NCBI GenBank assembly: GCA_028583605.1
Contig: CM053331.1
Span: forward strand, 10,276,857 to 10,340,856
Origin: Dastarcus helophoroides
Lineage: Eukaryota > Arthropoda > Insecta > Coleoptera > Bothrideridae
Direction of reading: 5' to 3'
Length of the DNA: 64,000 bases
Positions 10,324 through 21,659 of the stretch are shown here, piece by piece. Position 1 is the stretch's first letter. Each line of letters starts with the position of its first letter. The notes below the pieces were generated by a model, which had not been told where the DNA came from, made no database searches, and saw only the letters and a program-made list of their open reading frames with translations. The position numbers were made by a program, and so were the translations under genes.

Positions 10324-10746
10324 TGGCAGCCGTACTAACATTGAAGAAGATTGTCACATTCCAAGTAATAATGCAATACAAAATTTAGAGTGTTTACTCG
10401 TGTCTCACTGACTGTATTCTACGATTTATTCATATGTCTTAAGTAAATTGCATGTTATTAATGAATTGATAATTAAACAATTACTAAGGGGCTTTTAGAT
10501 AACTATAAGTACTCAAAGATAAAGAAGGAAGACCACTCTTTTATGTCATATATATTAATATGTGATTACTTGGAACATGGAAGTATGGAAATGGTAAGAA
10601 AATAACATTGTTTTATTTATATTGTGCACTCCAAAGAAGAGTATTGATTTTCGTCAACTTCAGATATGCAGAGATATTTTTTCGGTATATCTATCAAAGG
10701 AGTAACTTTCTTAGAACTTAAATAAACAATAGGAAATTGTAATACT

Positions 10747-10825
10747 TGAATTTGAACTTTGTACGAAGAAGTTGAATTTTTGAATTTCGATCACGAATTT
10801 GCGATTTTTTACCACTGTGCTGCGG
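10747..10825 (+). repeat. Dispersed repeat, plus-oriented copy of 9430-9531
   Basis: Shares TTTCGATCACGAATTTGC and CCACTGTGC with the minus-strand copy at 9430-9531. It abuts the dispersed exon-like unit that follows. Confidence 0.55.
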
Positions 10826-10965
10826 CACCGAGCTGGGTACATTTGTACCCAGGATCAGAGAATGTTTCTCAACATTTTACTGAAGAAGTGAGATGTAAGT
10901 GATTCCGGGAGCCAGGAAAATAAAACCAGAAGCCAAACCAACCACTGTGGAGGATCAAGAAATGG
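10826..10965 (+). repeat. Dispersed copy of the 5860-6576 unit
   Basis: GGTACATTTGTACCCAGGAT, TTTCTCAACATTTTACTGAA, GATTCCGGGAGCCAGG and ACCAGAAGCCAAACC repeat the unit of the 5.9-6.6-kb array in the same order. There is a deletion in the middle, and the unit lacks a clear acceptor or donor. Confidence 0.75.
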
Positions 10966-10975
10966 CGAGTTTATC

Positions 10976-11404
10976 TTGTCATTTGAATCAAAACTAAATG
11001 GCTTTTCTATATTTTCGATAGGTATTTATTTAACTAATGAGGGTTGCATTATTTTTTCTTGTAAGACAAGATGTATAATTTTTCCATTTAATTATTTTAA
11101 TTTGGTTACCCAAAAACTATCCTTTTTAACAAAAGCTGCTCGACCTCACGGGCACCAACATCTACTGCTGTCCGGTAATCAAATGTTAGCAGTCTGGCAA
11201 CTCTGTCATGGTAACCATATTATTTATTGTTTTAAAATTAACTTTGACAACTTCATTAGTGGCGTCCAATTTTGTGTCACACACTCAGTTTTATTGAAAA
11301 AGAATATTAATATGGCTGATTTTTATTACGTCCATTCGGTTAACAAAGACATTATGCAAAGCGTTGTCTACTCGCTATTTTCCGAAAAATCAAGACAAAC
11401 CTAG
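10976..11404 (+). CDS. Unrecognised open frame; possible short first exon at its end
   Basis: A 142-codon frame is open here, but its first half is Phe/Ile-rich and looks like chance. The last 31 codons are more convincing: ATG at 11312 starts MADFYYVHSVNKDIMQSVVY and ends QT stop at 11402-11404. A good donor-like sequence, TTTTGGTAAGTCTG, follows with its GT at 11427-11428. The region upstream (11150-11220) is GC-richer and could be a promoter or 5' UTR. I do not recognise the peptide. It may be a small upstream ORF, a decayed exon or part of a transposon. Confidence 0.2.
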   Translation: MSFESKLNGFSIFSIGIYLTNEGCIIFSCKTRCIIFPFNYFNLVTQKLSFLTKAARPHGHQHLLLSGNQMLAVWQLCHGNHIIYCFKINFDNFISGVQFCVTHSVLLKKNINMADFYYVHSVNKDIMQSVVYSLFSEKSRQT

Positions 11405-11429
11405 GAGCAAGCTTATGCAAATTTTGGTA

Positions 11430-12451
11430 AGTCTGTTTTTGTATTTGTTTTTACTTTGAAGTTTGCGAGTCATGAATTTATAATGCCATTGAGTGTTGAG
11501 GCCATGTCTTGCGAATGAGGATATTAAATGTGTCATAATGACCCCGCCGTAGATAAAAAATATTTTTGTTTTCTAATTGACTTGGGATCTTGAGCGATAT
11601 GGACATGTATAATTTTTGGAAGATTTCTTCGAGCGGTCCTAATCCTGCCGCATCCTGATAAACAAATCCAACATTTCAGCGATTATATTCTTAACGTTTG
11701 GTAAAGACCACCAATTCATTACGTTGCGATTTATCAGATTTTTAATCAAGGAAACGATAAGTATTTAACGCAGAAGGGTTGTCTTTCTCATTAGGGCACC
11801 TGTTAATTTGCGGCGCATGTGTAAATTGTACAGGTTAGTGGTATCCTAGTCTCTTTCCCACAGAACTTCGCAGGCTTGTGAACCGCCAACGGAGCGCAGT
11901 CCTTTGCGAACGTCGAGCCGAAAAGGTGTTTCGCTGTGCTGCTGCTTGGCGGAATCGACACGCTGCCCCCGATCGTCTTTTATGTGATTTTGCCGGTTGG
12001 ATATTTTTCAGTTCGTGTGCGCACTCCATTCCTTTCTTATTTATTCTTTTTCAATTTGGTCCGCATTTTTAATATATTTCTTTTATTGCTTTTCTCTGAA
12101 GAGATATTTTTTTGTTTTCGCATTTTTGACTGCAATATCGGAATATTTTGTCATTAATATCCTTCATATTGCAGTTAGATCATCGAGGCTTATAGATCGC
12201 AGCGAAACGCTATATTTAACGAATCCGAAATAGTTTTAAAATAGCTCCTGTCGTCTCGAAAACTTTGCAAATAAAATAAGATACGGACATTTGGTTTCGC
12301 ATTAAAGAACTTAACTCTCTGTTACTTGGAGTTTTCGCATAAAATAAGGATGTGAATGAGACTACTTTGCTGTCACGTGTTTTAAATGTCGAAAAGTTTT
12401 TTGTGTATTGCCTTGTTTTGTGTCGAAGTTTGAGCAGAAACGATTTGCGAG
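11430..12451. promoter_or_regulatory. GC-richer region, candidate promoter/5' UTR upstream of the 12.45-kb exon
   Basis: Between 11805 and 12010 the sequence is much richer in CpG and GC than anywhere nearby (for example CGGCGCATG, GAACGTCGAGCCGAAAAGG). Both strands have 64-codon open frames there, typical of GC-rich non-coding DNA. The rest to 12451 is AT-rich. A promoter role is inferred only from composition and from the exon downstream; no core promoter element was identified. Confidence 0.25.
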
Positions 12452-12521
12452 ATGAACGAGGGAGGAAGTCGCTGTTTAATCTATCTCATCTGGACAGTTT
12501 TACTTCATGTCCAACTAACAG
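12452..12521 (+). CDS. Candidate first coding exon encoding a signal peptide
   Basis: ATG at 12452 opens 23 codons, MNEGGSRCLIYLIWTVLLHV followed by QLT, then CAG|GTAGGC, a plausible 5' splice site with the exon ending at 12521 in phase 1. The peptide has a short polar N-terminus, a hydrophobic core of about 14 residues (LIYLIWTVLLHVQL) and a small-residue end, as expected for a secretory signal peptide. An in-frame TGA (GTT TGA GCA GAA ACG) lies eight codons before the ATG, supporting this start. No downstream exon was recognised in the window; in a repeat-rich genome the intron could run far. The product's identity is unknown. A chance arrangement cannot be excluded. Confidence 0.35.
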
Positions 12522-13289
12522 GTAGGCTTCCGATGAATTAACCCTTACCTACCCCAATTGCGTAAGTGTGTAAACTACGAACGTCTATAAATAAACAACC
12601 TCGCTGTTACCCATATAACGAGTCTAGTTCGCATTTATTTATAAACACCACAATTAAATTTAGATGTTGACTTAGTAAATAGGGACACACAACTACTAGA
12701 AAACGAAAGGAGAATGAGTTAATTTTTTTAAATTGAGACTGTCCTGTTGGCGACATTTATTTCGAATGTTAAAATGAAAAGACTGGATTTCGCGTTTTTA
12801 AATAACCCAGGGAAATATTCGGGCGTATGTAAACATCTGAAGAAAATAAAAGCGGGATAAATTTACCTCTGTACTGTTTCGCGAAATCGAATCGCTTCGC
12901 ATACCTTTGAAGAATTTCGGCTAATTTTAGCGTCTTCGCGAGTGACTAAAAAATGATTGCAATTCCTTATTATTCGATTGCAGAATCGTGGAAATATTTC
13001 TTTTAATTATAATTGCCACTTATATTACTGTTGTACGGGGAAACCTATATTACAGCTGGCGAACTTTTGTCGAAATATTTTGCACAATTTGAAAATAAAT
13101 TCGTAAATATTTGGGCACATGGACGATTCTTTTATTTTGGTACAATAATAAACATTAAATTATTTCTTTATACACGTAACCGCCCGCGAATCCGGAGGAA
13201 GTTTGTTTCCTAAAAATATCCCAATAATTTTAATTGGCAACATTAATATCTAAAAACATAAAACGTCGGCATTTCGAAAATGAAGCGAA
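12522..13289. other. AT-rich stretch after the exon, no gene seen
   Basis: If the preceding exon is real, this is intron. Nothing else recognised. Confidence 0.35.
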
Positions 13290-13500
13290 CTTTAAAATAC
13301 AAGTTACAACTTTCGAAGTCGAAGTTTTTGAGAAATAGACAAATATTAAGAAAAATGGCAGAATTTCGAAAAAAGACTATTTTTGAAAGAGATATTCTGA
13401 AAGTAGAATTTTCAGAATAAAGTCGAAATTTAAAAAAAAAACATATTGATAAAAAGACAACTTTTAGGCGAGACGTAATTTTGAAGCTTGTTAAATTTAG
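13290..13500 (+). repeat. Satellite block, purine-rich strand
   Basis: Short run of GTCGAAATTT/AAAAAG units matching the window-wide AT satellite. Confidence 0.65.
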
Positions 13501-13779
13501 TGCAAAATAGTGCTTTCTTTTTTAAAACAGTACCTTTGGTTGTTGTACTAATGCATAATAAGTAGAGATCATATTTGCATATGCAAATGCATATTTAAAC
13601 CATTTTTATCATTTTCAACATATTTCACGTAAAATCCAATGATGATGCATATTTTCGCTATATTTTCATTATTTTTCATTGGATACATTATGACTGAAGT
13701 TTTATTAAGCGCTGAGTATGACGCTTATTCTTCTTGGTTAAAGCTCTCGATCGAAAATTATATTCAACTGAGTATCATT

Positions 13780-15480
13780 TTTTCTTCAAAATTCTGTTTT
13801 TTTTTGCAAAATTTATCCTTTATTTTAAAATTTTGAATTTATTATTAAAATGCGGCTTCTTTTTTTATCAAAATCTGATCTCTTTAATTTTGAACTTTTA
13901 TCTCAAAATTGTTCGTTCTTTTTCTTCAAAATTTCCGTTTTTCAAAGTTCGACCGTTTCTAAAAATTTCCACTTTTTTAAAATCCGAATTTCAGCAATTT
14001 TCGACTTGTTTATCAAAATTTCCTCAAAGTTTGGTATATCTTTAGATAAAATGGTAAAAACTGAAAAAAATTATTTGAAATTTCTGAATTCTTGTAAAAA
14101 AGACAAAAGATCTAGCAAATTTTCCTTAAAAATTTCAAGTCTTTCGAGATTTTTTTAATTCCAAATTTCGACTCTTGTATTAAAATCTAACTTTTTTTCG
14201 AAGTTTGGTCGATCTTTTGATAAAAATGATATTTATCTGAAAATTTTGTAATTGATTTTTTGGAAATTTTGTTAAAAGATAAAAATTCCGAGAAAATTTC
14301 CTTTGAGAATTGTAACTGTTTAAAGGTTAAATCCAATTTTTTGAAAATCTCAACTTGTTTCTCAAAATGTTAACATTCATTTCAATATTAGACATTTTCT
14401 GACGTCATAGTGGAGCACTTGTCTTCTTCTGACTTAAGTAGTCAGAAAATTCAAAGTTTTTCTCAGAATTTGACAATTTTGTTTTCAAAATGTAAGTCTC
14501 TAAGATATTTTAAAATTCTATTAGATTTCGTCTTTCCCTTTAAAATTTCTTTTTTTAAATTTGACTTTCTCCTAAAATTTCGTTTATCAATTTCAAAATT
14601 TGTCTCGAAATTTCGTCCTTTCCTCGTTATTTTTATAACATTGGATCCTTTTCGGAATGTTGTACCTACTATAATCAGAATTTTTAGATATTTTTACTGT
14701 TTACGTAAAATTTCACTTTTTCTCAAAATTTTAATCTTTCTGGAAAAGACTTTTTCCTTAAAATTTGTTTTATTTTCGAAATTTCGGTCTATTTCTAGGA
14801 ATTTCTATTTCCTTTTTAAAATTTGTCCTTTGGAATTTAGTTTTTTTTCTTGAAATTCGTCTTTTTCTTGAAGTTTCGACATTTTTCTTAAAAATTATCT
14901 TTTGGAAATTTCGACTTTTATATTAACGTCATATCCATTATGTTCTAAAAATGTCAACTTTTTTTTCGAAATTAATCTTTTTTTTTTAATTTTAATTTTT
15001 TGTTTTTTGAAATTCATTTTTTTTACTGACAACTATTCTCAAGGTTGACAATTTCTTTAAAATTTAATTTTCTGTGGGAAATTTCTATTGTTTTCTGGAA
15101 GATCCGTTTTTTTGCCGAAATACACTTTTTTCAGAATTTGCGATTATTTTTGCAAAATTTGTTTTGTTTTCTCAATTTTGCATTTTATTCCAAAATTCAA
15201 CTTTTTTAAATTTCGTTTCTTTGGAAAGTTTCAAAATATTAGTTAATATTCGATTCTCTCTTTTAGAAAAAAAGGCGAAATTTCGAGAAAAACGTTCGAA
15301 ATTTCGCCTTTTTTCTAAATCCCGTTATTTTAAGTTTTTTTCAAAACTTTAGATCTTCTAGAGTCTCAATTTCTAGAAATATTGATTAAATTCCTATAGT
15401 TTCTAAAAATTTCAACTTTTTCCTCGAAATTTGTTTTTCTATTAGTCTCATTTTTTTTGAAATCCCGTCATTTTATTTTA
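13780..15480 (-). repeat. Satellite block, pyrimidine-rich strand
   Basis: Densely packed imperfect units such as TTTTTCTCAAAATTTCGAC, each about 17-22 bp. Several long open frames here (for example 14410-14853) translate to low-complexity Phe/Leu/Ser/Lys strings with a 6-7-residue rhythm. They are side effects of the repeat, not genes. Confidence 0.85.
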
Positions 15481-16030
15481 AAATAATAATTTTGAACATA
15501 AAATTTGAAGTTTTCAAGAAAAAATGTGACAAATTAGAAAGATTCGAATTATTATAAATGTTACATTTTGACAAAAAAGCAAGATTCAAAAAAATTCGAA
15601 ATAATCAGAAAATCTCGAAATTAAAAATATTTTTTAAACAATTGAAATTCATAGAAAAGCAAAATTAGAAATTTGAAAAGTTTCAAGAAAAAAAGAGAGA
15701 AAAGTTCATAAAAGATCTACATTTTCAAGTAAAGATATAAATTTAAAAAAATAATGTTTGAAAACGTTGAATTTTGGGAGTAGCGATTGTAAAAAAGTCT
15801 AAATTTTGAAGCCTTTATTTTGAAGAAAAGGGACGAAATTCAAAAAAAAAATTTAAAATACTCGAAAAAAGTCAAAATAAAAGAAATAAAATTCTTAAAG
15901 TCGAAATTTTGAAAAAAGAAGTCAATCCATCCTGAAATTTATTAAAAAATTTTCGAATCTCAGCTTAAATTTCTGGAAAAATGTCGAAATTTTAAGATCA
16001 ACAAACCAGAAAAAAACAAAATTTAGAATT
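15481..16030 (+). repeat. Satellite block, purine-rich strand
   Basis: The same unit as the preceding block but on the other strand (GAAATTTTGAAAAAAG). The switch is abrupt near 15480, so the two blocks form a large imperfect inverted repeat. Confidence 0.8.
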
Positions 16031-16104
16031 TATTAAAACTAGATTGATTTTGGGAGAGAAACCAAATTTTGAGAAAAGCTTTTACGTTTGGGTAGGCACG
16101 TACT

Positions 16105-16280
16105 TGAAATGTGTCAAAATTGGAAGCAAATCTATTCAAATCAGAAACAAAACTGTTTACACTAGAAATAAATTTATTCAGTTTAATAGGAAATTTGTTT
16201 AAATTGCAATCAAACCTACTCAAATTAAAAGCAAGCTTATTGAAATTAAAACCAAATTTGCTAAAGTTGGAAGCAATTAC
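16105..16280 (+). repeat. 21-bp minisatellite encoding an in-frame 7-residue repeat
   Basis: Eight or nine units of about 21 bp, for example TCAAATTAAAAGCAAGCTTAT and variants. Because 21 is a multiple of three, the plus frame stays open and reads as heptads MSKLEAN, LFKSETK, LFTLEIN, LFSLIGN, LFKLQSN, LLKLKAS, LLKLKPN. The heptad pattern looks like a coiled coil but is explained by the DNA repeat. The array resumes at 19034 after a nested insertion. Confidence 0.85.
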
Positions 16281-16459
16281 GGTGCGTTTACATTAGATAG
16301 TTTATTCCGTACATTTCTCTCTGACCTAAATTATATTTCTCTTTGACATAAGTATCAACTATCATGAGAGAAGCTATCTAACTCCCAGAGTTATGTAGAT
16401 ATGTCTGGGATAGTTGACACTTATGTCAGAGAAAACTGTAGGGAATAAAGTGTCTAGTA

Positions 16460-19015
16460 TAGGGATGAGCAACCATTATTTACAGCGGCCAATTACAAGG
16501 CTAAAAATTTCGCGCGGGCCGCATGTGAGAAAAATATGAATGCTGGGGCTCTTGCACCCCTTGGTTTATGCAGCAAACTGAAACTTTATATGTATTCAAT
16601 TAGGAATCTTTCTAATTCTTCAGAATTCATCCTTTCTTTAAAACATTTTTTTTTAAATTCTACTTTTTTCTCAAATTTTTTTTTACAAAATTTGTCTTTT
16701 TATTTTGAAATTCAGCATCTATTCATAAAATTCGACTTCTTCTTCTTCATGATTCTTCATCATGGTTATCAAAATTTTGCACTTAAAATTTCCTTATTTT
16801 TTCTGAAATTTCGCCATTTCTCGAAATTCGACTTTTTCTGAAAATTTCGACTATTTTTGATTCTGAAAATTGCAGCTTGTTTATTAAAATCTGCCTTTTC
16901 CTCGAAATCTGGTCGATCCTTTGAAAAAAAAAGTTTATTTTTTGCAAATTTAAAATTTTTCTGAAAGGACAAAAATTTCTTTGTAAATTTCAACTCTTTT
17001 TTAATCCAAATTTCTGGAAGTTTCAACTTTTTTGTGAAAATTTCTAGATGTTATCACAATATTTGACAATTTCTGACTCCCGTTGAGGCAAGGTAGGGCG
17101 CCTGCCTTCCTCTGACTCAAAGAATCCAAAGAAAAAGTTCTCTCATAATATCGTCTTTTTCCCGGGATTTTGACTATTTTTTTTTTATTTCGACTTTTTT
17201 TAAATCTGACTTGTTGAAAAATTTTGCTTTTTTCTTCAAATTCCGATTTTTTTCCGAACATTTAGCTGAAAATTTGGATCTTTTAGATTCCGATCTTTAA
17301 AAAAAATTTTGACTGGTTTCCTAAATTTTGCCTTTTTGAGGAAAACCTAATTTTTATCTCACTATCCGATATTTAAAATTTCTATAAATGTTTTCATTTT
17401 CCTGGTAAATTCGCCCTTTTGTTTCAAAATTTCGAATTTTTTTAAAATAGTCTTTTACCTAAAATTTGCCTGTTTCTCAAAATTCGTCTTTTTCAAAAAT
17501 GCTTTATTTATTCCAAAATTTTGTCATATTCTTGAAAATTTGTCTTTTTCAATAAATTACGACTTTTAGATTAACTGGTCTTAGGGTTCTGAAAATGTTC
17601 ACTTTTCTTTCTAAATTCGATCGAAATGGTAATAAAAATGAAGCGAAAAATATTTTTGGAGATGTCCAGAAAAATACTTTTTAATTCAACATCTTTACTA
17701 AATTTTAAATTTAGAGAACAATGTTTTTGAAAATTGCGATTTTTTTCCTCAAAACTGGACTTTTTTTGAAATTTGCGTCTTTTCGCAAAATTAGACTTGG
17801 AAATTTTGACTTTTTTTAAAATTTGAACATTTCTCGAATTTTTGAGAAAGGTTAGGTTTTTATTTTCAAAATAATTTATTGAAGATTCAACTTTCCCAAT
17901 TTCCCTCTTAAAATTGGTCTTTCCTTTGGAAATTTGGAATATTTTCTAGAAAGTTCAATATTTTTCTGGAAATTGTCTTCGTTTTTTCTGGTTTATTAAA
18001 ATTTTATTCCCGATAATTTCAACTTATCCGAAATTCATCTTATTCTCCAAATTTTAATTTTTATCTCAAGATTTTATCTGTTTCTCGACATTTCAATTTT
18101 TTCTGAAGACTTAAACTTTTTCACAAAATTTGTTTATTTTTCCAAACAATCTCAAAAGAATATTTTAAGGAAATTTGGAGAAAAAGATTTTTTGAAAAAT
18201 TTAAAAAAAATCTGATGCAACTGAAATAAAATAAAATTTCTGAGAAAATTATGTTTGAAAGTTGCTTTTTTTTACCTGAATTCGACTGTACTGGAAATTA
18301 GAATTTTTTTACAAAAAAATTCTTTTGGAAATTTCTTTTTTACAATTTCACTTTTCCAAAATTTCGACACTTTTTAAGGTTCTTCGAAAGATAAGATTGG
18401 GCCTTTTTCGAAATTTTGACTTTAATCTGAAAATGCGATGTCCTTAGTTCTGTAGTTTTAAGTGAAAATACACATTACTTAGCCAAAATATTTTCTTTTT
18501 TGCCCAAGAGTTTTTCAGAATAATTGTTGATGTCCTTCCTTACGGCCATGTCCAAAATATCTCATGATTTGAGTTGCATGCATCACTAATGGTGGAAATT
18601 TATTAAAAATCATTTAGGTAATTTTACTGAAATTTTTGAATGCCCATATTGTGAAATTTCATCCCCAAATTGGTGTTGTTTTGTAAATCTATTAATTTCA
18701 CTTTTACTCATTGGGAACTTTTTCTATGTCGTATATTAAATGACCAAAAAAATATGGAAACTACAAGCAGTTTCTTCGGATCGAAATATGTAAAATCTTG
18801 ATTCAAATTGGTTTATTAAGTTTTAAATTTCCTGGCTATATTTACTTCTATCTGAAGGAGTTTCTTTTCTCAAATATGGAAAATGTTCAGTGTTTTTTGA
18901 CAACACATGATAGGTTCTTTTTTTTCATCAAATTGTTTAACATTTTCTTTCCCAAAATTTTTACGTAAAACAGTAAAGCTTAGGCGGGCCGCCCAAAAAT
19001 TTTAGGGCATGCCTG
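16460..19015. mobile_element. Non-autonomous hAT-like element carrying satellite DNA
   Basis: The ends are TAGGGATGAGCAACC (16460) and, read inward from 19015, CAGGCATGCCCTAAAA. These resemble hAT termini and have matching subterminal GCGGGCC blocks (near 16517 and 18985). Perfect 8-bp direct repeats GTCTAGTA flank the element at 16452-16459 and 19016-19023, the size expected for hAT. The 2556-bp interior has no transposase; most of it (16620-18440) is the pyrimidine-rich AT satellite. It sits inside the MITE described above, so it is the youngest layer of the nest. Confidence 0.8.
16620..18440 (-). repeat. Satellite block inside the hAT element, pyrimidine-rich strand
   Basis: Units such as TTTTTCTCAAAATTTCGAC match the free-standing blocks outside the element. 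There is no orientation switch within this block. Confidence 0.8.
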
Positions 19016-19033
19016 GTCTAGTATAAACTCACC

Positions 19034-19110
19034 CTTGGAAGCAAATTTGTTTTAAAGAAAAGGAAAATTCTGCAAATCAGAAACAAATTTCTTAAAATTA
19101 ACAGCATTAT
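19034..19110 (+). repeat. Continuation of the 21-bp minisatellite
   Basis: CTTGGAAGCAAATTTGTTTT and CAAATCAGAAACAAATTTCT continue the units seen at 16105-16280 on the far side of the nested insertions. Confidence 0.7.
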
Positions 19111-19783
19111 TAGTTAAAGTTAGTTAGTTTGACATTTTGCATGCATATTTCAAGCTTTTATGTTGTATATAATCCGGTCTCTAATAATAACCTACTATCA
19201 CTACTTGCATATTACTTAAATAGATGTTGAATGCGATCACCTTACGTCAAAATGAGACATATGAGTGGGTCAAATATTTTTTACAACTTTATCTGATTCC
19301 TTTTTAATTTTCCATGTTTTTTTCCGTTATCTGTTGTTATCAGTAGCTAACTTTTAAAGAACCCTGTGGTGCAAGATGTGCCGTGGTCCTAACAACGAGA
19401 AATAAAATATTTTTGATGAGCAAATTAACAAAAAATATTTTTGACGACTAAAAAGAGACGTCTTGCCTCATTTCTCTTTTCTATTGAAGACTAGCATCGC
19501 TTGTGGTCGAAAATCGACCAACTATATCTGTAAAGAACGAAATTGTTTTTGACATAATTAATTGGTATGCAAATTCTCAATTCTTACCTTGAAGATTGAA
19601 AAATGGCGTGGGGGTATGAAAATTTCGACTCTTTTTAAAAATTTCGACTTTTTAAAAATTTTGACTTTTATCGACAATTTTGATTTTCTAAATTTCGACA
19701 TTTTTGTTGAAAATTTTAGTGTTTTTTCAGAATTTCAACATTTTCTAGAAACTTTGACTTCTGATCATGAATATTTATTGTTA
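19111..19783. other. AT-rich stretch with repeat fragments
   Basis: Contains GACTAGCATCGCTTGTGGTC at 19490-19509, also seen in divergent form near 59563-59583, and a short satellite patch at 19615-19760. No gene seen. Confidence 0.4.
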
Positions 19784-19935
19784 AACTAGCTGCTACCCGC
19801 TACTTCGTATGCGTAAAATTAAATAACTGTTTTTCTAAAAAATGTTAACATTTTACCTCCTCGAGGTATGATTGTCTAAAAAACTTTCTATGTTAGGTAT
19901 TGGTCATTTCCCGGTGTAGTCATTAATTGAATCTA
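19784..19935 (+). repeat. Fragment with a SINE/RTE-like head motif
   Basis: AACTAGCTGCTACCCGCTAC followed by TTCGTATGCG resembles the widespread insect repeat motif CTAGCTGTTGCCCGCGGCTTCGC. The matching tail type (GACAGACAGAC followed by TTTATATATTAG) occurs at 43590-43625. This copy appears truncated. Confidence 0.45.
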
Positions 19936-20990
19936 CTACAAACCAAGTTTAGGTTTCTACATCCAGTTGCAAACAGTTTATGCAATTTCATGGATTGTTA
20001 CATTGAAAGAGTTGGGTTTGTCATGTTTTATATACGAACTTGATAACAGCACAAAGATTATTTTATTTCTGCTAGCTGCTCAGCCAACAAAAAAACATTT
20101 CCATTTGGAGCATAAGCTATTCCTGAGTAGGAAGGTTGCCATAAGATAGCACAGCAGGTCGCGCAATGGTATATACAACGCAAGACACTTTCCCATTTAT
20201 AAAATTATTTTAAATAAGCGCAATAAAACAAGTGGTCCTAAAGTACTACGTAATAACTCAACTATAATCAGCTATCCAAAGTTACAAACAATCTACACAA
20301 AATCATAGATTGCAAAATTGATAGAAATCCATTTTAAATAGGGCTGTCAAGCAAGTTTCTAAAAACACAGACGGGACAAAAACAGTGGAAATCGTAATTT
20401 AAAAAAAAATTAAAAATTTGTATACTGATCCAGCATTTAGATTTCCAGAGCAAAGTTTAATACATATTCCTTTCAAAATGCACATTAACTATTCATTTTT
20501 GAAATTTAAAAACTGAATACCTGAACGTTTTTTCCAAAGCTAAAATTTTAAATTTAAGTAACAATCTATGACAATGCCAGCTCCCAAATTCGGTTCTCTT
20601 TCCAATATTTTCCTTCGCGTTGAAGTTTTTAAAAAAAGTTATCAACAGTTGTTTAGAATATAATTTTGAGCCCCATATGAAATTTTAATTTTTTAATTTC
20701 AGCACATTTTTTTTTATAACAGCGTGTGAACGTTGTGGACAAATATTTTCTTTCGTTTCAAAGCCAACTATGTGTCACATACGAAATTTTTGGGCGAGCT
20801 TTTTTAATGCATCGAGATATAAAAATGCATTTTACCCGAAAACCATTGAGAATATCAAATTTCAGTAGGAGTTCCTTTTTATGTAAAAAACGTTTGTAGT
20901 TTATGTTTTTGTTACTAAACTGCGACAACAGTGCACACAAAATAAATGAGGCACGTTTTAAGCACGACCTCTCTGGATATACCTGCCACT
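19936..20990. other. AT-rich stretch, no gene seen
   Basis: Open frames of about 60 codons here show no recognisable features. No strong repeat was identified. Confidence 0.4.
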
Positions 20991-20994
20991 GGTT

Positions 20995-21135
20995 AAGTTT
21001 TGGTAATTAATTATTAGATTTTTAGTTTAGTTTTCAAGGAAAACCTCTTTGTCACAGACGGATGGCCGGACACGAGAGTGAGATTATAAGGATTCCATCT
21101 TTTCCTTTTAAGGTACGAAATCCTAAAAACTACTC
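20995..21135 (+). repeat. End fragment of the repeat family that forms the 21.7-30.3-kb inverted repeat
   Basis: AGTTTTCAAGGAAAACCTCT, CACAGACGGATGGCCGGACA and AAGGTACGAAATCCTAAAAA match the right end of the arm at 30170-30265. The GACAGACGGAC...GGTTCCGT...GGAACCCTAAAAA type of end is common in insect repeats. Confidence 0.75.
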
Positions 21136-21299
21136 TTAAATGTGCCAACCCGACCTGTTTTAGGAGAAAAATTTTGGTTCAGTTTTATTGAATTTATTCC
21201 AGTTTATCTGATTACCCTCTTTGCCCTGTAGATGTACCTAATGTATATTAGGTAATATTAATTAAAACATAAAAACTTAAATAAAACTGTTACAAGTCT

Positions 21300-21650
21300 T
21301 AAGCAGTTGACAAAAAAAACAAGATTTAAAAAAAAATCGTAATAATCAGAAAATGTCGAAATTCAAAAACGACTGAAATTCCTAGAAAAGCAAAATTAGA
21401 AATATGAAAAGTTTCAAAAAAAAACGGGAGAAAAGTTCATAAAAGAATTACATTATCAAATAAAGATATTAATTAAAAAAAATCAATGTTTGAAAACGTT
21501 GAATTTTGGGAGTTGTGATTTTAAAAAAGTCTAAATTTTGAAGCCTCTATTTTAAAAAAAAGGGACAAAAGTTTTAAAAAATTCTAAAATCCTTGAAAAA
21601 AGTAAAAATAAAAGAAATAAAATTTTCATAAACGAAATTTTGAATTAATG
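21300..21650 (+). repeat. Satellite block, purine-rich strand
   Basis: GTCGAAATTC/AAAAAG units; its sequence around 21400-21560 closely parallels 15660-15830 (for example GAAAACGTTGAATTTTGGGAG in both). Part of it therefore looks like a longer duplicated segment rather than independent drift. Confidence 0.7.
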
Positions 21651-21659
21651 AATTTACAT

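Larger units (their letters stand above)
16281..19033. mobile_element. Palindromic MITE, interrupted by a hAT element
   Basis: The left end GGTGCGTTTACATTAGATAG (16281) and the right end ACACTTTATTCC when read inward pair as inverted repeats, provided the right end is assembled across the hAT insertion (16451 joined to 19024-19033, ending AAACTCACC). The inner arms also pair (GACATAAGTATCAACTAT at about 16343, ATAGTTGACACTTATGTC at about 16409). Removing the insertion leaves a palindromic element of roughly 185 bp inserted in the 21-bp minisatellite. Its own target duplication is unclear because the target is repetitive. Confidence 0.75.

Noticed and set aside
11835..12072. Overlapping 64-codon genes on both strands
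   Set aside because: Open frames on both strands and in several phases are expected from a short GC-rich patch; no motif was recognised.
13734..15352. Several 80-150-codon open frames rich in Phe, Leu, Ser and Lys
   Set aside because: They lie wholly in pyrimidine-rich satellite and have a 6-7-residue rhythm set by the DNA repeat; no domain, start context or codon pattern supports a gene.
16111..16296. Coiled-coil-like heptad protein
   Set aside because: The heptads follow exactly from a 21-bp tandem repeat, and the opposite strand shows the same periodicity.
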